The notes: generated by a model not told the origin, from the letters alone. Counted from the first letter of the stretch, positions 1 to 12,064 are shown. The stretch: DNA of 64,000 nucleotides from Sphagnum compactum (GCA_965153455.1 OZ234497.1:15300302-15364301), one strand, 5' to 3'. Made by a program: numbers and translations.

Positions 1-870
1 TGGTTGTTCTTTAATTAGTGCTATTGGTGGTTATTAACGGTTATTGGTACCTATTCTATTTGTGGCTATTAATGTTTTTTAGTTGTTATTTTATTAATAA
101 TTATTGGTGGTTATTTTATTAATGGTCATTAGTAGTTATTCTATTGGTGGTTGTTCGTGGTTATTCTATTGGTGGCTATTGGTGGCTATTATATGAATGG
201 TTACTGGTGGCTATTATATTAATGGCTATGGGTGGCTATTATATGAATGGTTACTAGTGGCTATTATATTAATGGCTATGGGTGGCTATTTCTATTAATG
301 GCTACTGGTGGCTATTTTTATTAATGGTTACTAGTGCCTATTTCTATTAATGGCTACTGGTGGCTATTCTATTAATGGCTACTGGTGACTATTCTATTAA
401 TGGCTACTGGTGACTATTCTATTAATGGCTATTGGTGGCTATTCCATTAATGACTATTTGTGATTAATGTATTAATGGCTATCGGTGGCTATTCTATTAA
501 TGGTTATTCGTGATTAATCTATTACTGGCTATTGTGGCTATTTTATTAATGGCTATTGGTGCTTATTCTATTAATGGCTATTTGTGCCTATTCTATTAAT
601 GGCTATTGGTGCCTATTCTATTAATGGCTATTGGTGGTTATTTTATTAATGGTTGTTGGTGGCTATTCTATTAATGGCTATTGGTGGTTATTCTATTAAT
701 AGTTATTAGTGATTATTCCGTTGTGAGCCATTGGTGGTTACTTTATTGGTGGTTATTGATGACTATTTTATTAATGGTTATTAATGGTTATTGTATTATA
801 AGTTATTGTTAGTTATTATATGTTATATTAAAACTATTGGTGATTATTGTATTATAAATTATTGTTTAAT
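1..870. repeat. 25-bp minisatellite array (GGTTATT/GGCTATT type)
   Basis: Almost the whole stretch is built of diverged units of about 25 bp with the cores TTAATGGCTA and GGTGGCTATTCTA. The period is clearest at about 290-700, where successive units differ by one or two bases. No reading frame survives through it. The array continues beyond the left edge of the window. The same motif family returns at 2.5-3.15 kb (opposite strand) and 5.34-6.3 kb, so this is probably another arm of the same repeat family. Confidence 0.85.
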
Positions 871-2084
871 ATCACAATATATAATATCCTTGGGTGGTCG
901 TCCTTTCCATCCATCCGTCCCGTCATCCATCATTCCAAGTTCTTCATCCCAGAAGAAGAAGATGATGGAAGAGGAGGAGGACGAATGGCAACAACAGCAG
1001 ATTGGTGGAGGAGGAGAAGTTTGGATTAGCAACAGCAGCAGCAGATTGACTTTGCTATTGTAAGTGCATCCCAACTTGACTGCCTTTAGTTGGGGCTATG
1101 ATGTGCATTGGGTCATCAATTTAAACTGTTTTTAGAACATGTGGGCATTGGACACGACTCCACCCGGCTCACCCGGCCCACCCCCCCCAAGATGCAAAAC
1201 ATTATTTCCCCACCAAACTTAAGGGGGTTAGGGTTAGCATGCCCTTCATAAACGCGTTTCAAAAGAAGAAAGCTTGGAATCTGCCCAAATCCTCCACAAA
1301 TCTTGGCAATTTCAAAACCTGTTTTTTTTCTCCTCAAAATGTGTCGATTTCAAAACTTTTTTTTTTCACCCTCCTGGAAATGTGGCGATTTAGTTTTTTT
1401 TTTGGAAATTTTCCAAAACGCTCGCTTCACCATGTATGTTTTCATGGGGGACTTTTCAACGGATTTTCGCCACAAAAAATAAATAAAATAAAAATAAATT
1501 AGCTGCTTTACACCTTTGTGTGTGTCTCTCTCGGTTTAAAGAAACCAAGGGACTTCATAGTGTCCGAAGGTCACGGGTACCCACTAGTTCTATGTTATAA
1601 TATCATAGGCTATTGGTAGTCATTATATTGTAGGTATTTAAAATTATTTTTCATAGGTTATTATTTTTTATTCTAAGTTATTTTTACCTTAGGTCATTAT
1701 ATTTTGTTTTAAAATATTTTAAAGTTATTATGCTTAGGAATAAATAATTTATAATAACACTTAGTAGAATGACCTTGAATAATTTAACGTATAACTTGAA
1801 ATAACATATATTAATTTAAAATAAAATAACTTAAGGTATAGCCTAAAGTTAGTTGAATAATTTAATTTTAAATAATTTAAAAGCTTATAATAAACTAGTT
1901 AAGATACTTTAAAGTAAAATAACATATAATAATTTAGGGTACAATAATTTATAATAGCCTATAATTACATAAAATATAAGTTAGAATAACTGAAGTGGCT
2001 TAAAATAATATAAGGTATATCATAAAATAACATAGATAAAATTTATAAAAAAACATAGAAATAAACCTATTTGTTATAGTAAAT
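871..2084. other. Gene-less stretch: low-complexity and AT-rich DNA
   Basis: Purine-rich GAA/GAG triplet DNA (950-1,050) is followed by an irregular region with poly-T runs and a near-duplicate of a TGTSGATTT motif (1,340-1,390). From about 1,580 it becomes AT-rich minisatellite DNA again. Short open frames on both strands at 790-1,500 are low-complexity and show no domain. I see no gene. Confidence 0.5.
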
Positions 2085-2253
2085 TGTAATAGTGAATTAT
2101 ATTAATTAAAAATGAAACATGATGTCTACATAGTGATATTATAATGAAATAACTTTCATTAGGTGAAATCAGTAATATGCAATGAAGTTATTTCACTTTT
2201 AAGGTCTCGTAGTGATATAAGCTAATAGATTACACCCCACTTTGATAGTAGTG
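2085..2253 (+). repeat. Left copy of 170-bp direct repeat with CACTA-like end
   Basis: The copy shares with 6,410-6,583 the blocks AATGAAACATGATGT, ATAATGAAATAA, TTTTAAGGTC and CACCCCACTTT in the same order and strand. The end read from the minus strand is CACTACTATCAAAGTGGGG, resembling termini of plant CACTA transposons. Confidence 0.6.
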
Positions 2254-2479
2254 AAATTATTTAAATTAAACTATTTAATTTACCTTAGGCTATTCCTTAA
2301 GTTATTCTTTAGGTCATTTTAATATATGTTAATATAGGCTATACCTTAAGTTATTCAAGATCATTTTATTTTATGTTAGTATAAATTTTTTTATCCTAAG
2401 GTATAATAATTTATACTAACTTGAAATAAAAATAATGACCTAATGTAGAAATATATAGAAAAATTGCATATAATAATTT

Positions 2480-3170
2480 AAGGTATACTAACCTAAGGTC
2501 AACTAATTTAAAATAACCAATAATAACTTACGATAAAATAGTTAATAATAATCTAAAATAAACTAATTCAAAATAGTAAAAAAATCAATAATAATTTATA
2601 ACAAAATATTTTAGATTAACAAAAATAATAATAATCAATAATAAATTGTCTAGAATAGCTAACAATAATATATAATAGAATAACCAATAATAACCTATGA
2701 TATAATAACCACCAATAACCAAAATCAACCTATGATAAATAACCTAGAATACCATATGATAACCAATAATAGCCAATCGTAAATAACAGTAAATAACCAA
2801 CATTAACTCATGATATAATATAAAAAAATAACATATGGTAAATAGCCCATAATAGCCTATGATAAAATAACCAATAGTAGCCTATGGTAAAATAACCTAA
2901 AATAGGCAACAATAGCCGATGGTAAAATAATTTAAAATAATCAGCAATAAAAAATGGTAAAATCATTTTAGATAACCAATTATAATTTATGGTAAAAAAT
3001 TTATAAATAACCAACAATAATTTATAATATATAATAACAAAAAATAGCCTAAAATAAAATAGTCACCAATAACCTATGGTAATATAACCTATAATAGGCA
3101 ACAATTGCTTACAATATGATAATCACCAATAGTTTATGGTAAAAAATAATGTGATCAATAATATGTGATG
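2480..3170. repeat. AATAACC minisatellite, left arm
   Basis: Degenerate units of the type AATAACCAATAATAGCCTATGGTAA recur throughout. They are the reverse complement of the array at 5,340-6,300 and of the unit family at 1-870. Open frames within it (for example 2,808-3,017 minus) only translate the repeat. Confidence 0.75.
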
Positions 3171-3179
3171 ATAAAAAAA

Positions 3180-3420
3180 ATCATTCATTTAAATAATGAT
3201 TCAATGGTTTAGGACACGTCTTTTAAACATGAAGATGAAAATAGGTAAAAGGTTCAAACCTTCACACTTGCACTTTGAGTTGGTGCGCAAGGTGTTTAGA
3301 TGGGCTAGGATTTTAATATAAGTTAGGTGGTTTAATGAAGGTTCCTAGGTGCCTAACTTAGGTTTTAATTAATTATTAACAATTTAAATGTTAGTGATTT
3401 TACCAATCAGTAGTAATTAG
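3180..3420 (+). repeat. Inner inverted repeat, left arm, with tRNA-like A and B boxes
   Basis: It contains TTCAATGGTTTAGG (A-box-like) and, about 55 bp on, AGGTTCAAACC (B-box-like), the spacing expected of a tRNA-derived pol III promoter. It then runs through GCGCAAGGTGTTTAG. The reverse complement of 5,050-5,285 carries the same elements in the same order. Probable SINE-type or tRNA-derived module captured in the arm. Confidence 0.5.
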
Positions 3421-5049
3421 TCCCCATTTTAAAAGGTTGCCTAATTTCATCATAGTAAATTTGTCCAATTTCATTCACAATTTAGTGAATTATAGAGTGA
3501 ATTTGGACGCATACTCAATGTTATCCAATATTACTTGAACAAAAAAACTTTAAAATTAAATTCAAGGAATAATGGGTATATTTATGGTATATGCAATATA
3601 ATAAGGTTTAATTATTTTTTTGGATTACATTATGTTTTGGTTTGAATTAATCAACCAAAAAACATTTGAAATGAAAATTAAAAAATGGTTTGCTAAACAC
3701 ATATTGTCATCTTCCATTTGAAAGTGATTATTTGGCAAAATGTTAATTTATCACACACTACACCAATATGTGTCCAAGTTCACTTTGTGTTTCATTAGAT
3801 TTTGAATGTAATTGGATAAATTTACCATGGTGGAAGTGGGCAACCCTAAATGAACAAGTACCAATTATTACGGATAGGTGAATATTTAGTCATTAATCAC
3901 TAACAATTATTGAATTCATTAACAATTAATCAAGTTCACTAATATTTGAATCATTAATTATAAATTCATTAATAGTTAAATCATCAATAATAAATTTATT
4001 AATGGTTAGTTACGAACCTAAGCTAGGCACTTAAAAACCTTCATTAGGCTACCTTAACCTTGGGTTCGCACCAAGGCAAGGGTTTGCAAAGGTTTAGGCC
4101 AAGAATGAAGCCCAAGAGTCACATTTCATGCTCTCGAGAGTGTAGGAAAGTGTGAGGGAATGAACCTCCACACTCCCAAGTGAGCCGCACTTTGGGAGTT
4201 AAAGTCCTGATGGATGAATTTTCAAAGAGCAATTACAAAGATCAAAACTCAATGGATTGAAAAAATCCTTATACCATTGAAAAGCTTTTAGAACGTAGAT
4301 ATCTAAAATGAGCTTGCATGACCCATTTGGGTACTTAAAACATAAGTTATGGCCAAAAGAAGGGTCGTGAGTCAAATTGTCAATTTGACTCCCGACCACT
4401 AAAAGCCGGGAATCACCTTGATTTCCTTGTGTGCATGTGGTGTGTCACATACCATCGAAAAGATCTCGACAAGGGTTACAAATTTGCTTAGGACCTCACT
4501 TCAATTGGAGGTCTAAAGAAGAAGGTATGGGCCCCCAAAGTCGCTAGAGTCCTAATTTGAAAAATTTCGAGACTCCCAACTTGGGAGTCTTGGGACAAAA
4601 TGACGTTTAGGTGTAGGCGTCGTTGCCAAGCACAAAGAATATTATAAAGGGGAAGGTGGTGGCTTCCCCCAAGTCTGGGTCATGGTGAATCTTGTGAATC
4701 TATGTTTGCCCGTGACTTGTCAATGCACCAAAAGTGTTCCAACTACACATTAACCAACTTATTGTTTGGTTTGTGCAGGTCCGTGTGAGTAATTGACTTG
4801 CTTGTCACTTTTCCTACTCCCCATCCCAAAGCTTCAACATGCCCCCCTACCCCCAAAGTGCTGCGAGCCAGGGAGGGTGCCCCAATTCCTTATATATTCG
4901 TTGTTTTCACCCTTTGGATTCACAGTTGAGTCCATCAAGAAGTTGGAGGTGCGTCAGGTGGATAATTAATCATTGATCACTAACAATTAATTGAATTCAT
5001 TAATAATTAATCAAATTCACTAATAGTTAAATCATTAATAATAAATTCA
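3421..5049. other. Core of the composite element, no gene seen
   Basis: AT-rich DNA with a direct duplication of about 170 bp: 3,885-4,060 and 4,965-5,135 both run through a CACTAACAATT block, a series of ATTCATTAA repeats and CACTTAAAAACCTTC. The middle (about 4,060-4,950) has higher GC and is non-repetitive by eye, but no frame exceeds about 66 codons and no domain is recognisable. Confidence 0.5.
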
Positions 5050-5285
5050 TTAATAATTAAATCATCAATAATAAATTTATTAATGGTTAATTACAAACCT
5101 AAACTAAGCACTTAAAAACCTTCCTTATGCTACCCTAAACTACGTTAGAAACCTAATTCACCTAAACACCTTGTGCACCACTATAAGGTGTAAATGTGAA
5201 AGTTTGAACCTTTCATTTCTTTTCATTAATACGTTTAAAGAACAAGTCTTTAACCATTGAACCATTATTTAAATGAAGGATATAT
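5050..5285 (-). repeat. Inner inverted repeat, right arm, with tRNA-like A and B boxes
   Basis: Read on the minus strand it gives CATTTAAATAATGG, TTCAATGGTTAAAG (A-box-like), AGGTTCAAACTTTCAC (B-box-like) and GCACAAGGTGTTTAG, collinear with 3,180-3,420. This is the mirrored arm of the composite element. Confidence 0.55.
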
Positions 5286-5339
5286 ATTTTTATCACATAT
5301 TTTTTTTACCTTATGCAATTTTAAATATTTATTAATATT

Positions 5340-6300
5340 ATTTTTAATGGCTATTCTACCATAGGTTATTTTAAGTTGTTCTATCATAGGCCATTGTTGA
5401 ATATTGTACGTTATTTATCACAAGTTATTATTCGCAATTCTTGGTTATTTTACTATAAACTATTTTAATTTATTTTATAATAAGCCATTGTTGGGCATAA
5501 TATTTTATTATAGGCAATTCTTGACAATTCTTGGTTATTCTACCATAAGTTATTATAGGTTATTCCATTATACGCTATTGTTGGTTATTCTATTGTAATT
5601 TATTGTTGGCTATTTTATTGTAGGATTTTTCAAATTATTTTATTGTTAATTATTCTATATTATTTTACCATCTGTTACTTTTGGTCATTATGTCATAAGT
5701 TGTTGGTTTTTTTTTATTTTGACTATTTTAGGTTATTTACTAGAGGTTATTCTTCGATATTATTGATTATTTTATCATAGGCTATTGTTGGTTATTTTAT
5801 TATAGGTTATTATTGGTTATTTTATTGTAAGTTATTGTTAACTATTTTATCTTAAACATTTATTGATTATTTTATCATGGGTTATTGTTGGTTTTTTTAT
5901 CATAGGCAATAGTTGGCTATTCTAAACTATTTACCAAATCTTATTTTTGGTCATTATATCATAGGCTATTCTTGATTATTCAATGTTATTTATCATATTT
6001 TATTATTGAATATTCTATCATAAATTTTTATTGATTATTCTTGCCTAATTTATTTTAGATTATTATTGATTATTTTATTGTAGATTATTTTTGATTGTTT
6101 TAGGTTTTTGTTAGCTATTTTATACTATTTGCTATAAGTTATCTTTGGTTTTTTTTATTATTCTAAATCATTTTACCTTATGTTATTATTGATTATGTTA
6201 TCGTTGGTTATTTTAAGTTTTCAAACCACAAATTATTATTTATTATTTTATATTACTTTACCCTAGATTATTTCATGTTAATTTATTATATGCATTTTTT
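5340..6300. repeat. GGTTATT minisatellite, right arm
   Basis: Degenerate units such as GGCTATTGTTGGTTATTTTAT recur through the interval, in the orientation opposite to 2,480-3,170. There is no credible coding frame. Confidence 0.75.
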
Positions 6301-6409
6301 AGTATATATTTTGTTTTGTGTCATTATATTTTATTTCATGTTATTTTAAGTTATTATATTTTAAGATGAACTAATTTATAACAACATAAAATAAATTTAT
6401 GTACCATAA

Positions 6410-6583
6410 TAAATTATAATAGTGAAATATGTCAATTAGTAATGAAACATGATGTTTACATAATGATTCTATAATGAAATAATTTTAAGCAAGGCGACAT
6501 TTTTATAGTGCAATGAATTTATTTCATTTTAAGGTCCCATAGTGATTTGAACTAGTGAATTGCACCCCACTTTTGTACTAGTG
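6410..6583 (+). repeat. Right copy of 170-bp direct repeat with CACTA-like end
   Basis: Partner of 2,085-2,253. The minus-strand end reads CACTAGTACAAAAGTGGGG, very like the terminal sequence of many plant CACTA (En/Spm) transposons. A second CACTAGTTC lies about 25 bp inside. Confidence 0.6.
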
Positions 6584-9398
6584 ACATACTTATGGTCATT
6601 GTTTTGAAAAACACCCATTTGTGATATGATAATTATTCAACTTCTCACATGGTTCAAACTTATTCCACTTATATGGAATCATAATGTTTAGTAAATACTA
6701 CAATTTCATAAATATTAAAAATCATTTCAATAATTTCTTGAATATATTTACATTTTTTAATATGATGTGACGTACATATTTTTGGCACAAATCTATCTAA
6801 CATCACATCATATGAATAAAAAAATATAATTTTTTTGGCATTTGACTTCTTTGGGTTTTGACTCACCATAATATGCAAAAATACTATGAATTTTTTTCAT
6901 AATAATGGCTGAAGTTCAAATATGGAACCCTTGAAAAAAATACAATGTGATGGCATGTAGTGCGTTTTTCACCCATTGTATGGATTGTTAATGATAGTTA
7001 TTTGGAGTGAAATGACACAAAGTTAGTCAATTCAAATGGTAGGATAAAAGGCTTTGGGTTTTGTGAACTTTGATCATCAAGAAGCCATGTTGAGAGTTAA
7101 AACAAATGGCAAGGAACTTAATGTGATTTAAAACTCACATAATGTGTAAAAAAAACTAGTTCAGGTAATAATGAAAGTTTAAATAAATTAAATAATGACA
7201 CTTGATTGAAGAGAAAAAAAGAAAAAAGAACGGGGAATACAACTATAACTACAAGATTTGAATTCTTTCATTAGTATCTTAAAGTTTTTCATTCAATGGT
7301 GGTGGACATTTATACACCAAATATATTGCAACAAATTGATAAGGGACATCAATATGGTCTAAACATTGGCACCCTTAATTATTCATCATGTGAATGATTT
7401 TTTTAGTTTGGGAATCTTGAACTAAAATTACAAATCAATTGAAGGTACGTTTCCATGAAAATCAACGACTTGTTTTTATATGACTTCATTTATTGTGGTA
7501 AAATGTAATGAGATAATGTTTTCATAACTTTTCAATTGTTTTTTAGGTATCCATTTTCAAATGACAATTAGTATAATAAATATATGTAGTTAATTTGTTT
7601 GACACAAATTTTTAAGTTATTTTATTTTAACAACCAATTACATGTCTAAATGGTTTTCATTGGCAATTGTTGATCTATGGGTTGCCCAAGTTGTTTAATA
7701 TAGGGTCCCACCCATTATTTTGGTGGGTGTGAACGGGGTATTTACATTGCAATGCACCTTAAATTGTAGTTAGAAGGTTTCTTAACCCAATGATTTACAA
7801 TAAATATCATAAAAGTCTTGTAATAATTTGTTACAAATTAAAACTTTCATTGTTGTACCATTCAACTTTCATGTTTTGCTAATAGTGGACACGATTGGTT
7901 TTCACGAATGTTATAAAAATACATCAACTTGAAACCTTATATAATCTATGCAATTATAACAATTATTTAAACACTATCATAGTTTCTATTTGTAATTTTT
8001 TTTTCTATTGACATCACACATCGTTATTCAAATTGAGCTATCCCATAATTATAATTGTGATGAACAAAAAAATAATTTATGTATAATTATAATCTATCCA
8101 TTTATTTTCTACAATCATTCATTGACGTTCCAATTTAAACTTAACAATTGATTTACTTTGACAAAATCATTATGAAATAAAAATTCATTCTAATTAAAAA
8201 TCTTACCCCTATTTGTTAATCATATGTACTAATATGGAATGTTTAGAAAATTACTTGTCAAAATAGTTAGTGTAAGAAATCCACAATTCTCATTATTGGA
8301 TTCAACTTCAAGGTTTTGTTTCTTTTCAAAAATGTTTCCATAATTCATAAGATGCATTAGTCACAAGTTAACATTTAACAATAATTTACTTGTTATTTAT
8401 TTTTGCTCTTAACATGTAAATGTGGATGTGCTATATTAGTCACAATTTGTGAGCCATTGTAGATCAACACTTGTTGCTTAAGTACACCTTTTTCAAGAAA
8501 TGTTTATCACAATTGGCACACCACATTTGGCACATATCTAATGTAACTTATACCATTGTCAACTCTTGCAACTATGATATATTGATGCAAACATCACCTC
8601 CAATGCAATATTGCTTTGCACCAAAAATCTATTTGCACTCATTTGCTAGAGAAAATTCTAAAATGAATAGGACCAATAAAACCATTGAAACTAAAGCAAA
8701 TGTTTACAACCATTAATATGCCATCATTTACCAAAATTTAGTGAGTGTTATACTAAAATTGAACACAAGATAGAAATGCTTGAAAAAAGTGGAATTTGCT
8801 TCATAATGGGGCTTGTAGAAAACTATTATATTGGTAAGCTAATCAATCACAAATTGACATGGAAAATTTTAAATATAGAGACATAGTTTTCCCCCACTTT
8901 TTTGGCTTGTAAAGTTTGACAATTTTTTCTCAAATTTTGTTCGAATTTACATTCTCTCAACAAAAATTTCCAAAACTTTTTGTCACCACACTATTGAAAC
9001 CCCTCCCCCCACCCCAAAAGAACAGAGTGCAGAGTGTTGAAGACTTAAATTTTCCTATTTAATAAAATCTTTAACATGTCAACAACTTATTTAAATATAG
9101 TAAGCATAAAATATACTTCAATTAAAAAAGTGTACACATCTTTTTATATTGAAATTACTAACGTACACAAAACCTTTAAGAAATGGGAAAGAAAACAAAA
9201 AAATCTTAAAAAAAAACACTCACATTTAAATTTTAAATCACTCAAATCTTTCATTATGTACATATTTGCTTCCATTCCAGTCAACAATCAATTCCAATTT
9301 CCCCTAACTTCTTGTTCTTCCAATACACGTGGGTCAAATAATAGATTGGCTTTTGGTGTCAATTAGTAAATCCTAACTTTTAGGGCCTTTTTTGATCA
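6584..9398. other. AT-rich gene-less region
   Basis: Strongly AT-rich, non-tandem sequence. The longest frames (6,669-6,878 minus, 8,471-8,716 plus, 9,076-9,366 plus) are lysine/asparagine/isoleucine-rich, without splice context or recognisable motifs. I see no gene or defined element. Confidence 0.6.
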
Positions 9399-9406
9399 GG
9401 TATATG
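9399..9406 (+). other. hAT target site duplication, left copy
   Basis: GGTATATG, abutting the left terminal inverted repeat. Confidence 0.92.
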
Positions 9407-9427
9407 CAGGCATGCGTAAAATAGGCG

Positions 9428-9732
9428 ATCAGAGGTCGCGCCGCCTAAATTACTTAAATGTCTGCCTGCCGTCGCGCCTAAATTAACTACCTAAATGTTC
9501 GCCCGCCGTCGCACTTAAATTAACTACGTAAATGTCCGCCTGATCTTATGACGACATTATGAATTAATCTAATATCGTCGCACACGTCGCGTTAACTGCT
9601 AGCTCTTGGATGTTTGAAAGTAAATAGCTAAACTTGATTATGAGAAAGAAGGGCTGTGTTGCGTGCTTGATGATTTGCCGTTGCGCCTAAATTAACTACC
9701 TGAATGTCTGCCCGCTGTTGCGCCTAAATTAA
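9428..9732 (+). repeat. hAT 5' subterminal repeats
   Basis: Four to five copies of a unit of about 37 bp combining GCCTAAATTAACTACC with AATGTCYGCCYGCCGT. Three lie close together at 9,440-9,545 and further copies at 9,676-9,732 just before the transposase. Related GCCTAAAYTAA motifs sit at the other end (13,383-13,425). Clustered subterminal motifs are the usual transposase-binding platform in hAT elements. Confidence 0.7.
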
Positions 9733-9808
9733 CGAGTTGTGTGGTGGTGCAAGAGGGGGCACGTGTGTGCTTTGGAAAATCGATCTCACACTTGTATCAC
9801 TCTCTGCA

Positions 9809-12064
9809 ATGTCCGGGAAACGTTCGTCGGGGTATGTTAAGGACAATGACGTCCGTTATGGTCTTAAGGTTGCGCATCGTGATCCCAAGTCGTCGAAAGT
9901 GATTGGCCTTCAATGCCGCTTCTGCATTGCATTTGGTCGGGAGGAGAAGGTTGGGTCGAAGCGCAAGGCTGCGACTACTATTCAAGGATGGAGCCATCCC
10001 TTCCGTTACGATAATATTGAGAACCATCTTCGCAACCAGCATTCTGGTCAATGGGCTCTATACCAGGCTCTTGAATCCTCTTCTGAGCGCACTTCATTCT
10101 TCAATGACGTTCCGGTTGCGTTCAAGAACTCCATCAAAGCGCATTTCCCGTCTTCGTTTTTGGGCGCTGAACAACAAATTGTCTATGATATCGAGAAGGA
10201 CGTTGTGGATACTATTGTGGGCGACATGATGTTCAATCCCGAAGACCAAGATGACAGTGATGCAGACCATGACGCGGATGAAGAGCCTGCATTCGGTAGT
10301 GTGGCTGAGATTAATGCTCTACGTCTTCGACATCGTCAAGCAGCAACAAAGGCGAAAGAGCGAGCATTATCGTTGTTTAAGCGTGTTGAATCGGAGGATG
10401 ATGTTGCAATTTATTCTTATTCAGTGACGATTCCCAAGACGAAAACCACTTTGTTTCGTTTCGCTGTGTGTTACATGTTTTGCGGAACATCATTTCGTAT
10501 GGCTTCTGAACTCATCGGCTGTACGTACGATGTTCTGGGCAACCCTGGTTTACGTGCGTGTTCTCGTGACGAAATCAACAACTTCGTTCGGGCTGTCTGC
10601 GCTGTTAATCTGCAGCGAATTGCTGACCTCCTACGTCGTTCTTGGGCCTTTTCATTAGCACTCGACTCTGCGACCCATCAGAGCACCTCATTCCTCGATT
10701 TACGTTTCCGAGTTTTCATTCCCAACTATCATTCCATTGTTAACCTGCATGGATGCACACTTCCGATGTTTGATCGCCATACAGGGGATATCATGTCCAC
10801 GATGGTGAGCAAGTTCTTGACAGTGCTCTGTCCTAATTGGACAATTCGTCTTCTTGGCTTGACGTTTGACGGGGCCCGCAATATGACTGGGCGGGTTGCT
10901 GGTGTTGTCACTCGCATCGACGTCGCAATGCATAGCGACTGTTCTCTGATTCGGATTTGGTGTGGGGCGCATCAACTAGATCTTGTTATGGAGGACATAA
11001 TGAATAATGTCATCAAAGAAGGATTCTTCTCAGTCATGACTGGAATTATAACTCATTTAACACGGCAGCAGAATCTGATCGCGGAAATGCAAACTACGTG
11101 CCCTCGTGTCGTCAATCGCTGGCTTTCGACGGAGAAGGTCATCAGTTGGTTTAAAATCCATCGGCCACAGTTGCTCGCTCATATCGAGTCAAAGCAGCCA
11201 GATTCCGCTCCACCTCGCCTTTGGTGGGTTGCACTTCTTTCTATGCATCATTTCACCACTTGAGCAGCTGTCACTTTCTGTTCTATCCAGGGATTAACTA
11301 CTCTTGTGCTTCAGCAGCGAAATGCCCTGGATAACCTCATTGCATCCTTCATTGACGACGTTGGAGTGATTGGGCCGCTCACTGCAGAATCGATTGCGAA
11401 TATTAACCCATCAACTCATGTCATCAGTGGTCATTATGCAGTTGCTCTGTCCAGTGTCCGAGAATTTCTCGTTGGTCTAGCTTCCTGGGTTGACACCTTA
11501 CTTAACGAAGTCGATGAAAGCGACCAGAACGCCCTTCAGCACGACATCGCCCTTGTTTACGTCACTGCCTGTGATCAGATTCATGAAATTTCGGCCTATC
11601 GAGATCGAAACAACAATGCGATGGCCGATCTTGGTTCTATTCCCCGAGTGTTACCGCATGAACTTGTCGAGCTATTCGCAGTCGACTTCATCCGAAAGAT
11701 TCGGCAACATGCTTTCCAATTGGATCATTGTTACTCATCAACTCAGATCGATCTCATCGCCGATGAACACAAAGCCCTGATCCATGCTCACAGATGTGAG
11801 CCAGTGTTGAAGGACGGCATCGATTCGCTTTCCAACAGTTCAAGTTTCAAGGATGGCTGGTCTTTACTTGGTGCTCGATTCTCGAATTTGATGGAATATT
11901 GTGGTGTCGTTGCAACACTTTTTCCTGGAACCAGTACTGTAGAGTCCGATTTTTCGATCATGCGTTGGGAGAAGGATTTGTTCCGCAAGCGTTTATCGAA
12001 CTTTGGATTAGAAGGAGTCATGCAGGCAAAACAGTTCTTGTTCATAGAGCAGTTCCAGCATTGA
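9809..12064 (+). CDS. hAT transposase (two exons, 730 aa)
   Basis: Exons are 9,809-11,227 and 11,291-12,064; the 63-bp intron (GT at 11,228, AG ending 11,290) removes an in-frame stop. Start chosen at the ATG giving MSGKRSSGYVKD; the frame is open upstream to 9,737. The protein begins with a BED-like zinc finger (CRFC about 35 residues in, then HLRNQH). It then has a catalytic core with LALDSATHQS, the typical hAT block LTFDGARNMTGR and the CGAHQLDLV block. It ends in the dimerisation domain (FPGTSTVESDFSIMRW). The length is normal for hAT transposases. It cuts and re-inserts the element in the nucleus. The junction is inferred from frame, not from transcripts; an alternative is a recent stop mutation. 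Confidence 0.85.
11228..11290 (+). other. Short intron in the hAT transposase
   Basis: 63 bp from GTTGCA to TATCCAG, bounded by codons in the same frame. It contains an in-frame TGA. Removing it joins RLWW to GLTTLV in frame. The donor is weak compared with the plant consensus, so splicing may be inefficient and could regulate transposase output. Confidence 0.6.

Larger units (their letters stand above)
2085..6583. mobile_element. Composite foldback-like element with mirrored arms
   Basis: The layout is symmetric. A 170-bp direct repeat (2,085-2,253 and 6,410-6,583) encloses an AATAACC-rich array (about 2,480-3,170) that is mirrored by a GGTTATT-rich array (about 5,340-6,300). Inside these is an inverted repeat of about 230 bp (3,180-3,420 against 5,050-5,285, roughly three quarters identical by eye) and a core of about 1.6 kb. 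Long inverted arms made of short tandem repeats are the hallmark of foldback elements. Both direct-repeat ends finish, read inwards, with CACTA-like termini. No transposase frame is present, so any movement would depend on enzymes supplied elsewhere. An accidental nest of repeats is the alternative. Confidence 0.5.

Noticed and set aside
3180-3290. Functional tRNA gene
   Set aside because: A- and B-box-like motifs are present but no acceptor stem or anticodon arm can be closed.
9903-10229. 108-codon frame inside the transposase
   Set aside because: Out-of-frame shadow of the hAT transposase, as are 9,797-10,051 and 10,700-10,975 minus.
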